DNA of 64,000 nt. Source: JADFQT01 sp965216025 (GTDB lineage Bacteria; Chloroflexota; Dehalococcoidia; Lucifugimonadales; UBA3495). Below the pieces are notes generated by a model. It saw nothing but the letters and a program-made list of their open reading frames with translations. It searched no databases and was not told the DNA's origin. Where the stretch lies: assembly GCA_965216025.1 (NCBI GenBank), contig CBDCEX010000018.1, forward strand, positions 1,054,001 through 1,118,000, written 5' to 3'. The position numbers were made by a program, and so were the translations under genes. Below are positions 25,789 to 34,530 of this stretch, piece after piece (positions within the stretch are counted from its first letter, which is position 1; each line of letters begins with the position of its first letter).

Positions 25789-26555
25789 GCCAGCCTACGG
25801 GACCGGATAACAGCGTTCCTCCGGAAACCAGGGTTCCTAGCGAAGTTGCGCCCCTGGTTGAATCCTCTGAGGACTTGGCTCAGCAGATTCCGGAGGCTGT
25901 CTTGCACCTCCAACAGGCCCTATTTGCCGGTGTGCCCTGGCACCAAGCCTTGCTGGAAGCCGTTGGGTTGTGGACCCGCCCTCAGGAGACCTATCAAGGC
26001 CGCAATTACCAGTATTTGATCCATGGTGAGGCCCTGGACTGGCTGTCCCTGGCCGAGCGCCTTTGCTGCGAGATGGACGGGGCTATTCCGGAGGAGGAAA
26101 AGGAGGACTTACTCTTCCTTGGCAAATTGCCGGAGGAGGTATCGGAGGAGGTCTTTCGGGAATCGATCGGCGCCACCAAGCAGCGAGCTTACCTGAATTA
26201 TTGGTACGGAGTCACCGTCGAAGAGGCTTTGCAGCTCGCCACGGAGGAGGAGGTTCGCAAAAGGTATCGCGCCAAGGGATATCCCGACAGCGAGGATTTC
26301 GTTGAAGAAGCCTTTACTCACTTGTATGACGCCACTAGATCGGACTTGATCAAGGAGTTTCGCGAGGCGTTCCACCTGACCCTCCGGCAACAGCTAGCTT
26401 TGTCCGACCTGAAAGAGTTTACCTATTGGCTCTTCAAGCGACGGCTCGGTATGTGGGATCCGGCCCGGGTCGCCAGCGATACCCGCAAGGGCATCCGGCG
26501 GCTAAGTATGCTGGAAGAAATCGGCGGTTCCCGGCCGAACCGCCCTCAGGTTTAG
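25785..26555 (+). CDS. Conserved-looking protein of unknown function, coupled to polX
   Basis: A 256-residue soluble acidic protein that I do not recognise. The ATG overlaps the polX stop (ATGA at 25785-25788), a sign of translational coupling. There is no signal peptide or membrane segment. Predicted mostly helical, with charged runs such as IPEEEKEDLLFLGKLPEEVSEEVF and a later DLKEFTYWLFKRRLGMWDPAR. The first 45 residues are low-complexity and Pro/Ser/Glu-rich. Coupling suggests a role alongside PolX or shared expression only; sequence does not decide. Confidence 0.75.
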   Translation: MSQPTGPDNSVPPETRVPSEVAPLVESSEDLAQQIPEAVLHLQQALFAGVPWHQALLEAVGLWTRPQETYQGRNYQYLIHGEALDWLSLAERLCCEMDGAIPEEEKEDLLFLGKLPEEVSEEVFRESIGATKQRAYLNYWYGVTVEEALQLATEEEVRKRYRAKGYPDSEDFVEEAFTHLYDATRSDLIKEFREAFHLTLRQQLALSDLKEFTYWLFKRRLGMWDPARVASDTRKGIRRLSMLEEIGGSRPNRPQV

Positions 26556-26770
26556 GTCCCACCCCCTTAGGTCAAACCCCTTCCGGGAGCCAGCCAGCAA
26601 GAATACCCGATCCGCCAACAACCGGGAGCCGAGGAAACACCGCCAAGTCCAGCTTCCCTTCCATTGAATCCCAAGACGGCGGCCGTCTAAAATTTCACGC
26701 ATAACAAGGCTGGGTCAGCGCTTTATAGCGCCGAACTTAACATCACCAAATCACCAGGAGCAAGATTACT

Positions 26771-27865
26771 ATGGTCGAGCCAGACCAGAACAACCATACC
26801 CAGATGTCCGATCTGCCGGAGGAAGAGTACACTCCCGTGTTTTACCAGCCAGAGGAGCTGGTGGAGGGCGAAGTAGTTCGCATCGACGAAGACGGAATCG
26901 TGGTCAGCGTCGGCCTAAAAACCGAGGGGATTGTTACGCCTCCGGAGATGCGGCTAATGGATCGTTCGGAGTTGGACGGCCTGAAACCCGGCGACAAGCT
27001 GCCGGTGGTTTTCCTGGGAGGCGGAGGCGTCAGCGGGATGGTTCTGCTGTCCTACGACCAGGCCCAGCGGCAACGCCTGTGGAACGAGCTGGCAGAGCAC
27101 CTCAGCGCGGGTACCACCCTGCTGGCTAAGATCGTGGAACGAAACCGGGGCGGCCTGGAGGTGGACTACCAAGGCATTCGGGGATTCGTCCCCCTTTCCC
27201 ACCTAGCTCCCCAGTCCCCGGACGGAGCCGAAAGAGATCTGGATGCGCGGATCGGCCAGGAAGCGCAGTTCAACGTTTTGGAACTGGACCAGTCTCAAGG
27301 AAGGGTGGTTATGTCAGAGCGGGCCATTTGGCGGGCCCGAAAAGATGAAGCCCGAAAGCGGTTCATTGCCGAGCTGGAAGAGGGGACGTTGGTTACCGGC
27401 AAGGTCACCTCCCTGCGGGGCTTCGGCGCCTTTGTGAACCTGGGGGAAGTCGACGGCCTGATTCCCATGTCTGAGCTGTCCTGGTCCATGCTGAAATCCG
27501 CCGACGAAGCGGTGAGCCTGGGCGACGAGGTGACGGTGCAGGTTCTACGGGTAGATCGGGAGAGCCAGAAGGTATCGCTCAGTCTGAAGCGCACCATGCC
27601 CGAGCCCTGGGAGACGGTGCAGGAACGCTTTTCCCAGAATCAGATCGTCGAAGGAACGGTCACCCGCCTGGTGGACTTCGGCGCCTTTGTGAAGCTGGAA
27701 GATTGGATAGAGGGGCTGGTGCACATATCTGAGCTGTCCAACCGCCGGGTCAACAACCCCAAGGAATGCGTCTACCTGGGGCAAAAGGTCCGAGTGATGA
27801 TCCTTAACATCGACCAAGAGAAACGGCGCATCAGCCTCAGCTATACCAAGGCCTACGGCATGTAG
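26771..27865 (+). CDS. rpsA: S1-domain RNA-binding protein (ribosomal protein S1-like)
   Basis: A 364-residue protein with four S1 (OB-fold) repeats at about residues 29-100, 115-185, 203-275 and 288-360. The last two are the best conserved (VTGKVTSLRGFGAFVNLGEVDGLIP; VEGTVTRLVDFGAFVKLEDWIEG). This matches the short four-domain bacterial S1 form rather than the six-domain E. coli protein. It probably binds mRNA on the 30S subunit. The ATG is preceded by AGGAGCAAG. It is a single gene. Confidence 0.9.
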   Translation: MVEPDQNNHTQMSDLPEEEYTPVFYQPEELVEGEVVRIDEDGIVVSVGLKTEGIVTPPEMRLMDRSELDGLKPGDKLPVVFLGGGGVSGMVLLSYDQAQRQRLWNELAEHLSAGTTLLAKIVERNRGGLEVDYQGIRGFVPLSHLAPQSPDGAERDLDARIGQEAQFNVLELDQSQGRVVMSERAIWRARKDEARKRFIAELEEGTLVTGKVTSLRGFGAFVNLGEVDGLIPMSELSWSMLKSADEAVSLGDEVTVQVLRVDRESQKVSLSLKRTMPEPWETVQERFSQNQIVEGTVTRLVDFGAFVKLEDWIEGLVHISELSNRRVNNPKECVYLGQKVRVMILNIDQEKRRISLSYTKAYGM

Positions 27866-27990
27866 GGGGGCTGAGCCTTTCCGTTTGTGTCCCAACTTGG
27901 TATATTGGCAAACGGAATTATCCCCTTGACGCAAGTAAATAAACGTGTCGTTGGTTAAGACGCGATTGCCCTGGGTTGCAGGTAGTTAAT

Positions 27991-29246
27991 ATGGCGACGG
28001 AAAATTGGGCTAGGATCGATGCGTTGGTGACCCCGAAGATCTTAACTTGGGCCAGAGAAAGGGCTGAGTTAGATATCGAGGAAGCCGCACGGAAGTTGGG
28101 AGTAGCAGTTGCCCGCCTGACGGCCTGGGAGAACGGCGATAGCCACCCCAATTTTAAACAGGCTGAAAAACTTGGGAATAAACTCAACATACCCTTTGGT
28201 TACCTCTACCTTAAAGACATCCCCGCAGAGGATTTACCATTGGCGGATTTTAGGACGGTTGCAGGTGCGCCATCTCGTAAGCCTAGCCCTGCATTTCTTG
28301 ACGTTCTTGATGATGCGCTCAGAAAGCAAGAATGGTATCACGGGCATTTGGCTATCGAGGAATATGATCCAATAGAGTTTGTTGGCAAGTTCAGTCCGGA
28401 CGCTGATATTGATGCAGTCGCTGAAGACATCCGAGAAACCCTTGGTATCAACGATGACTTGCGTAATCGAGTTAGCGGTTGGGAACCATTTTTAACTGAA
28501 CTAGTCAGGACAGCGGAGACCAAAGGCATCTTGGTTCTAAGGAGCGGAATAGTAGGCAGTAATACTTAGAGGCTGAGTTTAGAGGCTTCAAGGGGACCCG
28601 GAGCGGGTGCGGGTGTACGATTTCGTGATACCAGCCTTACCGAAGCCTAAGTGTCTCTGAGTTTAGAGGCTTCACACTAAGTGATTCGTTAGCGCCTTTA
28701 ATTTTCCTGAATGCCAAGGATGCGAGAACTGCCCAAATATTTACCTTAGTGCATGAAATGGCACATTTGTGGACAGGCCAAACTGGCGTATCTAACTCAG
28801 ATTATTGGACTAGCTCAAATGCGCAACGGCATGAGTTTGAGCGGAAAGCCGACGCTATTGCCGCCGAAGCCCTTGTGCCTAAAGCTGAATTTCTAATGAA
28901 CTGGAACTATTCAGTCTCCCTCGACCGCAACATCTCCAGCATGACTAGGAAGTTTAAAGTAAGTGCATTTGTAATTCTTCGCAGTGCGTTGGACCTCCAA
29001 AGAGTTGATAGCGATACCTACCAAACCAAACTTAGAGAACTATGGCAGACACATAGCACGGTGCGAAGCAGCGGTGGAAACCCTTATGCCAATATTAGTG
29101 CCAGGAATAGCTCCACATTCACAGTCGCAGTCGTAGCGGCAGCAGCGGAGGGACAGGTGTCATACCGAGAGGCTGCGTCCCTCCTGAATATCGCCAAACT
29201 TAGCACTTTCTACAACCTCGAAGCACGTCTACTTCCGGGGGATTAA
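27991..29246 (+). pseudogene. XRE-type HTH / ImmA-IrrE (M78) metallopeptidase antitoxin, interrupted
   Basis: Two parts of one gene. 27991-28566 encodes an XRE helix-turn-helix (about residues 20-70, ARKLGVAVARLTAWENGDSHPNF) and the start of the M78 domain, ending ...LRSGIVGSNT before a TAG. 28638-29246 resumes in another frame with RSLSVSEFRGFTLSD, APLIFLNAKDARTAQIFTLV and the zinc motif HEMAH. Removing the 71 bases between (28567-28637) restores one frame of about 394 residues, the usual size for this family. Such proteins are the antitoxin-like partner of DUF4411 toxins; a DUF4411 gene follows. The locus is AT-richer than its surroundings, suggesting transfer. Confidence 0.85.
28567..28637. 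other. 71-bp insertion that splits the XRE-ImmA gene
   Basis: Its removal joins SNT to YRSLSVSEFRGF in frame. Its first part contains CTGAGTTTAGAGGCTTCA (28573-28590), an exact copy of host-gene sequence at 28657-28674; the rest is unrelated. It introduces a TAG at its first codon. Confidence 0.75.
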
Positions 29247-29249
29247 CCA

Positions 29250-29672
29250 GTGCCGGATTGGTTGGACTCCGATAGTTTCATTGTGGCAAGTAGGGGGCCG
29301 TATCGGTTCAATATGATGCCAGCTTTTTGGGGTTTCTTAGAAGAACAAGCCCGTCAACAGAGGTTGACGTCATCTGAGATGGTTCTCCAAGAATTGCAAG
29401 ACGGCGAAGACCAACTCAAACAATGGGCAAGCGGATTGCGGACTGTCCTGTTCAGAGTGCCAACCGTAGAAGTTCAGGAAAGGTACAGTGAAGTCGTGGC
29501 CAATGTAAACAGTAATGGGCGGTATGCGCCACACAATGTAAGCAGGTTCTTAGCGAAAGCCGACCCCTGGTTAATCGCACATGCCCGAACTGATGGTGGC
29601 CGCGACGTCGGCCATGAATTCGGAATAATTTGTATCAATGACTTGATTGAAGAGCTAGGGTTTTCCGTTTAA
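29250..29672 (+). CDS. DUF4411 (PIN-like) toxin-family protein, probably internally deleted
   Basis: A 140-residue protein starting GTG, four bases after the ImmA-like gene. It keeps the DUF4411 pattern DSDSFIVASRGPYRFNMMPAFW, an acidic DELK-like region (LQELQDGEDQLKQWA) and ADPWLIAHA. As remembered for the family, a segment with a THE-type motif follows before IPDVC; here HARTDGGRDVGHEFGIICI joins these directly, so about 20 residues appear lost. With its antitoxin-like partner also broken, the module is likely inactive. Alternative: a genuinely shorter subfamily. Confidence 0.7.
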   Translation: MPDWLDSDSFIVASRGPYRFNMMPAFWGFLEEQARQQRLTSSEMVLQELQDGEDQLKQWASGLRTVLFRVPTVEVQERYSEVVANVNSNGRYAPHNVSRFLAKADPWLIAHARTDGGRDVGHEFGIICINDLIEELGFSV

Positions 29673-29804
29673 TCTCTTATTACTTGTCTTGAAGGGTTGC
29701 TTGCATTTGCAGATGTATCAATCTATATGACTTGATTGAAGAGCTAGGGTTTTCCGTTTAATCTCTTATTACTTGTCTTGAAGGGTTGCTTGCATTTGCA
29801 GATG
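29639..29804. repeat. 77-bp direct duplication over the 3' end of the DUF4411 gene
   Basis: 29639-29715 and 29728-29804 are identical, starting TGACTTGATTGAAGAGC and ending GCATTTGCAGATG, offset 89 bp. The first copy holds the last codons and stop of the gene; the second lies in the leader of valS. Confidence 0.9.
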
Positions 29805-29921
29805 CCATGGGACAACGGGCGTGGTTTCGTGTATTCGCATTTTTAGCCGCCTACTCCCAGCCTAGTCACTGCTTAAGCGTCGCTTAATCTAGGGCTACTC
29901 ACCCGCCGGTAAGGACCGAGA

Positions 29922-32726
29922 ATGACTTCCACTCCCGCCACAGACATGCCCAGGGCTTATAACGCCGCCGACGTTGAGCAACGCATTTATCAAGATTGGC
30001 TGGACCAGGGTCTCTTCGCACCGGCGCCAGACTCGGACCAAACTCCCTACTGCATAATCATGCCGCCCCCCAACGTCACCGGCGAGCTGCACCTGGGACA
30101 CGCCCTGGAGAAATCTCTGGAGGATGCCCTGATCCGCTGGCGCCGCATGTGCGGCGCGCCGACCCTCTGGCTGCCTGGCACCGACCATGCCGGCATCGCC
30201 ACCCAATGGGCGGTGGAAAGGGAGCTGGCTGCCCAGGGTCAAGACCGGCATCAGCTGGGCCGGGAAAAGTTCGTGGAGCTGGTCTGGGAGCACGTCCGGA
30301 AGGTTGGTGGCATTATCCATGAGCAGTCCCGCCGGCTGGGTATCTCCGCCGACTGGGACCGCCACCGTTTCACCCTGGACCCGGGCCCCAGCAAGGCGGT
30401 GCGCACCACCTTCGTCAACCTCTACAACAAGGGACGGATTTACCGCCACGAACGGATTATCAACTGGTGCCCCCGCTGCGCCACCGCATTGTCCGACCTG
30501 GAGGTCAGCTACCAGGAGCAGGACGACAAGCTGTATTTCATCCGCTATCCCCTGGCCAATGCCGGCGCCGACTCCGTCCCCGGCCCCATCACGGTGGCGA
30601 CTACCCGCCCGGAAACCATGCTGGGGGACACCGGGGTTGCCGTCCATCCGGAGGACCCCCGCTACCGGGACGCTATTGGTTTACAGGTAATTCTTCCCAT
30701 CATGGACCGCCCCATTCCGGTGGTAGCCGACCAGGCGATCCAGCCGGAATTCGGCACCGGAGCCTTGAAGGTCACACCAGGCCATGACCCGGTGGACTTT
30801 GAGATAGGGCAGCGCCAGGGCTTGGAAATCCTCACCGTCATTGGCCTGGACGGCAACATGACCGCCGCCGCCGGCAAATACGCCGGGATGGAACGGTTTC
30901 AAGCCCGGGAGTCGGTGGTTTCCGAGCTGGAAAGCCTGGGTCTGCTGGAAAGGGTGGAGGACCTGCGACACTCGGTGGGCCACTGCCAGCGGTGCGACGC
31001 CGTGGTGGAGCCTCTGGTCAGCCTCCAGTGGTTTATCAACGTGGGCAGCCACCTAGATCCGGACAGTATCGCCGGGCGGGCCCATGCCGCCGTGAAGGAC
31101 GGCGAAATCCAGATAGTGCCCGAGCGCTTTGGCCGGGTTTACCTCAACTGGCTGGAGAACATACGGGATTGGTGCATCAGCAGGCAGCTGTGGTGGGGGC
31201 ACCGGATTCCGGTATGGTATTGCGACGGCTGCGGACATGTCAACGCGTCCATCGAGGACCTGGCAAGCTGCCCCAGCTGTGGCTCGGCCGAATTGCACCA
31301 GGACCCGGATGTTCTGGATACATGGTTCAGCTCTGGGTTGTGGCCCCATTCCACCCTGGGCTGGCCGGAAAACACCGACGACCTGCGGCGATTCTACCCC
31401 ACTTCTGTGCTGGAATGCGGTTACGATATCCTGTTTTTCTGGGTGGCCCGCATGATCATGATGGGCATCGAGAATACCGGTCAGGTTCCCTTCCGGACGG
31501 TTTTTCTTCATGGGCTGATTCGAGACGCCAGCGGCGCCAAGATGAGTAAGACCCGGGGGAATACCCTGGACCCGTTAGAGCTGGTGGAGCGCTACGGTAC
31601 CGATGCCCTGCGATTCGCCCTGACCACCGGTACCGCGCCGGGCAATGACATGCGTATAACCGACGGCAAACTGGAAGCGGCCCGAAACTTCGCCAACAAA
31701 ATCTGGAATGCCGCTCGTTACGTCATATCTGCCGTAGAGAGTCAAGAAGATAGCCAAGAAGGGATTCAATCCCGGGCCGAAGGCTGGCGGGAGCTGCCCG
31801 GGCTGGAGCATCGGGAAGACCGCTGGATCGTCAGTTTGCTGGACCGCCTGACGATAGACGTGAACCAGTCGCTGGAGAGCTTTGAGCTGGGCGAGGCTCA
31901 ACAGAGACTTCACGAATTCTTCTGGAACGACTTCTGCGACTGGTATATTGAAATGGCCAAGATCCGGCTGAGGTCGGGCGCCGGTTCGTCCCCGTTGCCA
32001 ACCCTGGCTCATGTGTTGGAGCGAACTCTGCGCCTGATGCACCCCTTCATGCCCTTCATCACCGAGGAGATCTGGCGCAACTTGATAGCGAGCCTGCCCC
32101 CGGAAGTTCAGCCAGAAGGTCAGCGGGAAGGCGAGCGCAAAGGTGGCATGCCCCGATCGGTGATGGTTGCCGCCTATCCCCGGGCCGCAAATCCCCGGAT
32201 CGATAGCCAGGCCGAGGAGGAGATCGCCCTGATAATCCAGGCGATCCGAGCGGTCCGCAACACCAGGTCTCAGCTGCGGATCCCCGCCGGTCAGCAGCTG
32301 GAAGCCGTCATCGAGGCCAACGGCCCTCCGGGTACGATTAATACGATCCAGGGGGCCATCGAAGAAGAGGCCGAGGTAATCCGCTCCCTCTCCCGGGTGG
32401 AACCCTTGCGCATTCAAACACAGGAGTCAGGGACGCAGGCCGGGGCCGAGAAACGATCCAGAGGGATCTCGTTGGTAGTAAATTCCCTGGTGATCCGTCT
32501 CACTTTGGAAGGCGTCGTTGACCTCTCTGCCGAGGAGAGCCGTCTCAGGGGGGAACTGGACGGCAGCCTGCAAAACCTGCAGCGGGTGGAGGCCCTGGTT
32601 TCCAATCCCAACTTCAAGGCTAAAGCCAAACCAGAGGTGGTGGAGAACGAGGAGGCGCGCCTGCGGTCGTTGCGAGAGGAAACCCAGCGCCTGGAGGAAA
32701 TACTGGCTCAGCTAAGCGCCGACTAG
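29922..32726 (+). CDS. valS: Valyl-tRNA synthetase
   Basis: A 934-residue class I aminoacyl-tRNA synthetase that charges tRNA-Val. HIGH-type motif PPPNVTGELHLGHAL near residue 48, editing (CP1) domain with TTRPETMLGDTGVAVHP, KMSKS motif AKMSKTRGN near residue 532, anticodon-binding helices, and a C-terminal coiled-coil arm (LRGELDGSLQNLQRVEALVSNPNF). Two zinc-type cysteine clusters appear (CPRC and CDGCGH...CPSCG). Length is normal. Single gene. A T-box leader was looked for and not found. Confidence 0.96.
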   Translation: MTSTPATDMPRAYNAADVEQRIYQDWLDQGLFAPAPDSDQTPYCIIMPPPNVTGELHLGHALEKSLEDALIRWRRMCGAPTLWLPGTDHAGIATQWAVERELAAQGQDRHQLGREKFVELVWEHVRKVGGIIHEQSRRLGISADWDRHRFTLDPGPSKAVRTTFVNLYNKGRIYRHERIINWCPRCATALSDLEVSYQEQDDKLYFIRYPLANAGADSVPGPITVATTRPETMLGDTGVAVHPEDPRYRDAIGLQVILPIMDRPIPVVADQAIQPEFGTGALKVTPGHDPVDFEIGQRQGLEILTVIGLDGNMTAAAGKYAGMERFQARESVVSELESLGLLERVEDLRHSVGHCQRCDAVVEPLVSLQWFINVGSHLDPDSIAGRAHAAVKDGEIQIVPERFGRVYLNWLENIRDWCISRQLWWGHRIPVWYCDGCGHVNASIEDLASCPSCGSAELHQDPDVLDTWFSSGLWPHSTLGWPENTDDLRRFYPTSVLECGYDILFFWVARMIMMGIENTGQVPFRTVFLHGLIRDASGAKMSKTRGNTLDPLELVERYGTDALRFALTTGTAPGNDMRITDGKLEAARNFANKIWNAARYVISAVESQEDSQEGIQSRAEGWRELPGLEHREDRWIVSLLDRLTIDVNQSLESFELGEAQQRLHEFFWNDFCDWYIEMAKIRLRSGAGSSPLPTLAHVLERTLRLMHPFMPFITEEIWRNLIASLPPEVQPEGQREGERKGGMPRSVMVAAYPRAANPRIDSQAEEEIALIIQAIRAVRNTRSQLRIPAGQQLEAVIEANGPPGTINTIQGAIEEEAEVIRSLSRVEPLRIQTQESGTQAGAEKRSRGISLVVNSLVIRLTLEGVVDLSAEESRLRGELDGSLQNLQRVEALVSNPNFKAKAKPEVVENEEARLRSLREETQRLEEILAQLSAD

Positions 32727-32877
32727 ACCCTGATGAGACCCGGTGATTCCAATGGGGTGCCCGGCCATGCACCCCATCCATGCCCAAAACACACACTCTT
32801 CATATAGAAATGGTATGAGAGGGGGATTTAAATCTGCCGCCGGTGATCGGTAAAGCGGGGAAGAGGAGGAGGTCGGG

Positions 32878-33492
32878 ATGTCCGTCTCACCTATAGCAAT
32901 ATGTAGCGGAATTGGCGCATCTATTTTAGTCCTTTTAGTGGCAGCCTGCGGCGGCGACCCCACGGTTGCTCCGGCTCCCATCGCTGTTACCCAGGTCGAA
33001 GTTCAACCCTCGGCTACCACGGCGGCCACAGCGCCCCCGGAGGTTCCCACCGCTACGACCATCCCTATTCCCACGGCTGAGCCCACCGCCACACCGCTGC
33101 CAACCCCCACGCTGGCGCCGACGGCTACGGCCACTCCCAGGCTCTCGGCCGGAATCGTGCCCCACACGCCAACCCCGCTTCCGCCGCCTACGCCGACTCC
33201 AGATTTGGACCAGCTGAGCCAGAATCGGCCTCCCCACATATTTGTGGGTGCGGTCACGATAGACGGATTGCCCGCCCCTGAAGGCACCGTGGTCAGGGCT
33301 TGGATCAATGGAGTCGAGGTAGCTTCGGCCCAGGTTGAGGATGGGCGCTACCTACCGTTGGCAATCCTGATCCCCGGACAAACCGTGACATTTATGGTTG
33401 GGGACTTGACCGCGGCGGAAACCTTCTTCACGGAAGTGGGAGGAGTGAATGTGCTCAACCTTACCGCCGCCCGCCAAGCAAGGGGTTATTGA
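32878..33492 (+). CDS. Lipoprotein with Pro-Thr linker and PPHIFVGAV-type domain
   Basis: A 204-residue predicted lipoprotein. The signal segment (IGASILVLLVAACGG) ends in a lipobox with cysteine near residue 24. Residues about 50-108 are a Pro/Thr/Ala-rich linker. Residues about 117-200 form a domain beginning PPHIFVGAVTIDGLPAPEG, which closely matches the domain in the collagen-like protein at 19728-20369 (PPHVFIGAVTVNGLSAPAG), including the later TFMVGDLTAAET versus SFMVDTLTAGET. ATG follows GAGGAGG. A ligand-binding or structural surface role is inferred. Confidence 0.78.
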   Translation: MSVSPIAICSGIGASILVLLVAACGGDPTVAPAPIAVTQVEVQPSATTAATAPPEVPTATTIPIPTAEPTATPLPTPTLAPTATATPRLSAGIVPHTPTPLPPPTPTPDLDQLSQNRPPHIFVGAVTIDGLPAPEGTVVRAWINGVEVASAQVEDGRYLPLAILIPGQTVTFMVGDLTAAETFFTEVGGVNVLNLTAARQARGY

Positions 33493-33538
33493 CCCTTTAC
33501 CGGCGCCTTAGAGGAAAACTCGCGGCTCGGCGGCTAGT

Positions 33539-33567
33539 TTGACAGGGTATCGGGCTGTCGGTATCAT
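33539..33567 (+). promoter_or_regulatory. Candidate sigma-70 promoter for aroE-aroC
   Basis: TTGACA (33539-33544), 17-bp spacer, TATCAT (33562-33567), about 110 bp upstream of aroE. Confidence 0.65.
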
Positions 33568-33675
33568 CACCGGGCCGCCCGACGAGCAGACCACCGCCCT
33601 GATCAACAAGATTAACGCAGAGTCCGTCGCCGGAAGCGGGAAATCTACGAGATAGTAGCATAAGGTTGGAGCAGT

Positions 33676-34530
33676 TTGACCCTTAGCCTGGGCATTATCG
33701 GATTCCCCATCGGCCATTCCATCTCGCCCGCCTTTCAGCAGGCGGCCCTGGACCACCTGGGTATAGATGCCGATTACCAGGCCTGGGAAGTAGACCCGGA
33801 AGGGGTAGGCGAATTCCTCCAGGCCTTGCGACAGCCCGACAAACTGGGCATAAATGTCACCGTCCCCCATAAGGAGACGGTGATTCCCTTTTTGGACGAG
33901 ATGGATGAAGGAGCCCGGGAGGCTGGAGCGGTCAACACCGTCGTCCATCGGGAAGGCCGTCTCATCGGATATAACACCGATAGCCACGGCTTCCTTCAAG
34001 CACTGCGGGAAGCCCGGAATTTTCGCTGTGAAGGCAGGCGGGTCCTGGTGCTGGGCGCGGGCGGCGCCGCCCGGGGCGTGGTGCTGGCATTGATTCGCGA
34101 GGGAGTGTCCGATCTGGTCATAGCCAACCGCACCTTTGCTCGGGGGGAACGGCTGGCCTCCCTAGCCCGGGAGCGGGGAATCGCCTGCCGGGCCATCGAA
34201 ATGAGCTGGAACGAGTTGGCCCTGGCCGCGGTAAGCGCGGATCTGATTGTAAACTGCACTACTGTCGGCATGAGCCACGGTCCGGATGCCGCGCACTCGC
34301 TGCTGCTCGAGCAGCAGATACCTCCCACAGCTCTGGTGTATGACCTGGTGTATAATCCTATGGAAACACCGCTGTTGCGGGCGGCGGGCCGGGCCGGCGC
34401 ATCCACCCTGGGGGGAATTCAGATGCTGGTCCATCAGGGAGCGGCCTCTTTTGAGCTATGGACGGGACAGCCAGGCCCCATCCCGGTAATGCTCGAGGCG
34501 GCCACTAGGGCAATGGCGGAGAAGGGATAG
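33676..34530 (+). CDS. aroE: Shikimate dehydrogenase
   Basis: A 284-residue NADP-dependent enzyme reducing 3-dehydroshikimate to shikimate. Substrate-site motif GFPIGHSISPAFQQAAL at the N-terminus, NVTVPHKE near residue 60 with the catalytic lysine, and the nucleotide-binding GAGGAARGV near residue 130. NTDSHGF near residue 97 contains the second catalytic residue. TTG start after GGTTGGAG. aroC begins at the very next base, so the two are co-translated steps of the aromatic amino acid pathway. Confidence 0.95.
   Translation: MTLSLGIIGFPIGHSISPAFQQAALDHLGIDADYQAWEVDPEGVGEFLQALRQPDKLGINVTVPHKETVIPFLDEMDEGAREAGAVNTVVHREGRLIGYNTDSHGFLQALREARNFRCEGRRVLVLGAGGAARGVVLALIREGVSDLVIANRTFARGERLASLARERGIACRAIEMSWNELALAAVSADLIVNCTTVGMSHGPDAAHSLLLEQQIPPTALVYDLVYNPMETPLLRAAGRAGASTLGGIQMLVHQGAASFELWTGQPGPIPVMLEAATRAMAEKG

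Noticed and set aside
29673..29921. T-box or other riboswitch upstream of valS
   Set aside because: No T-box consensus or specifier hairpin seen; the region is mostly the 77-bp duplication.
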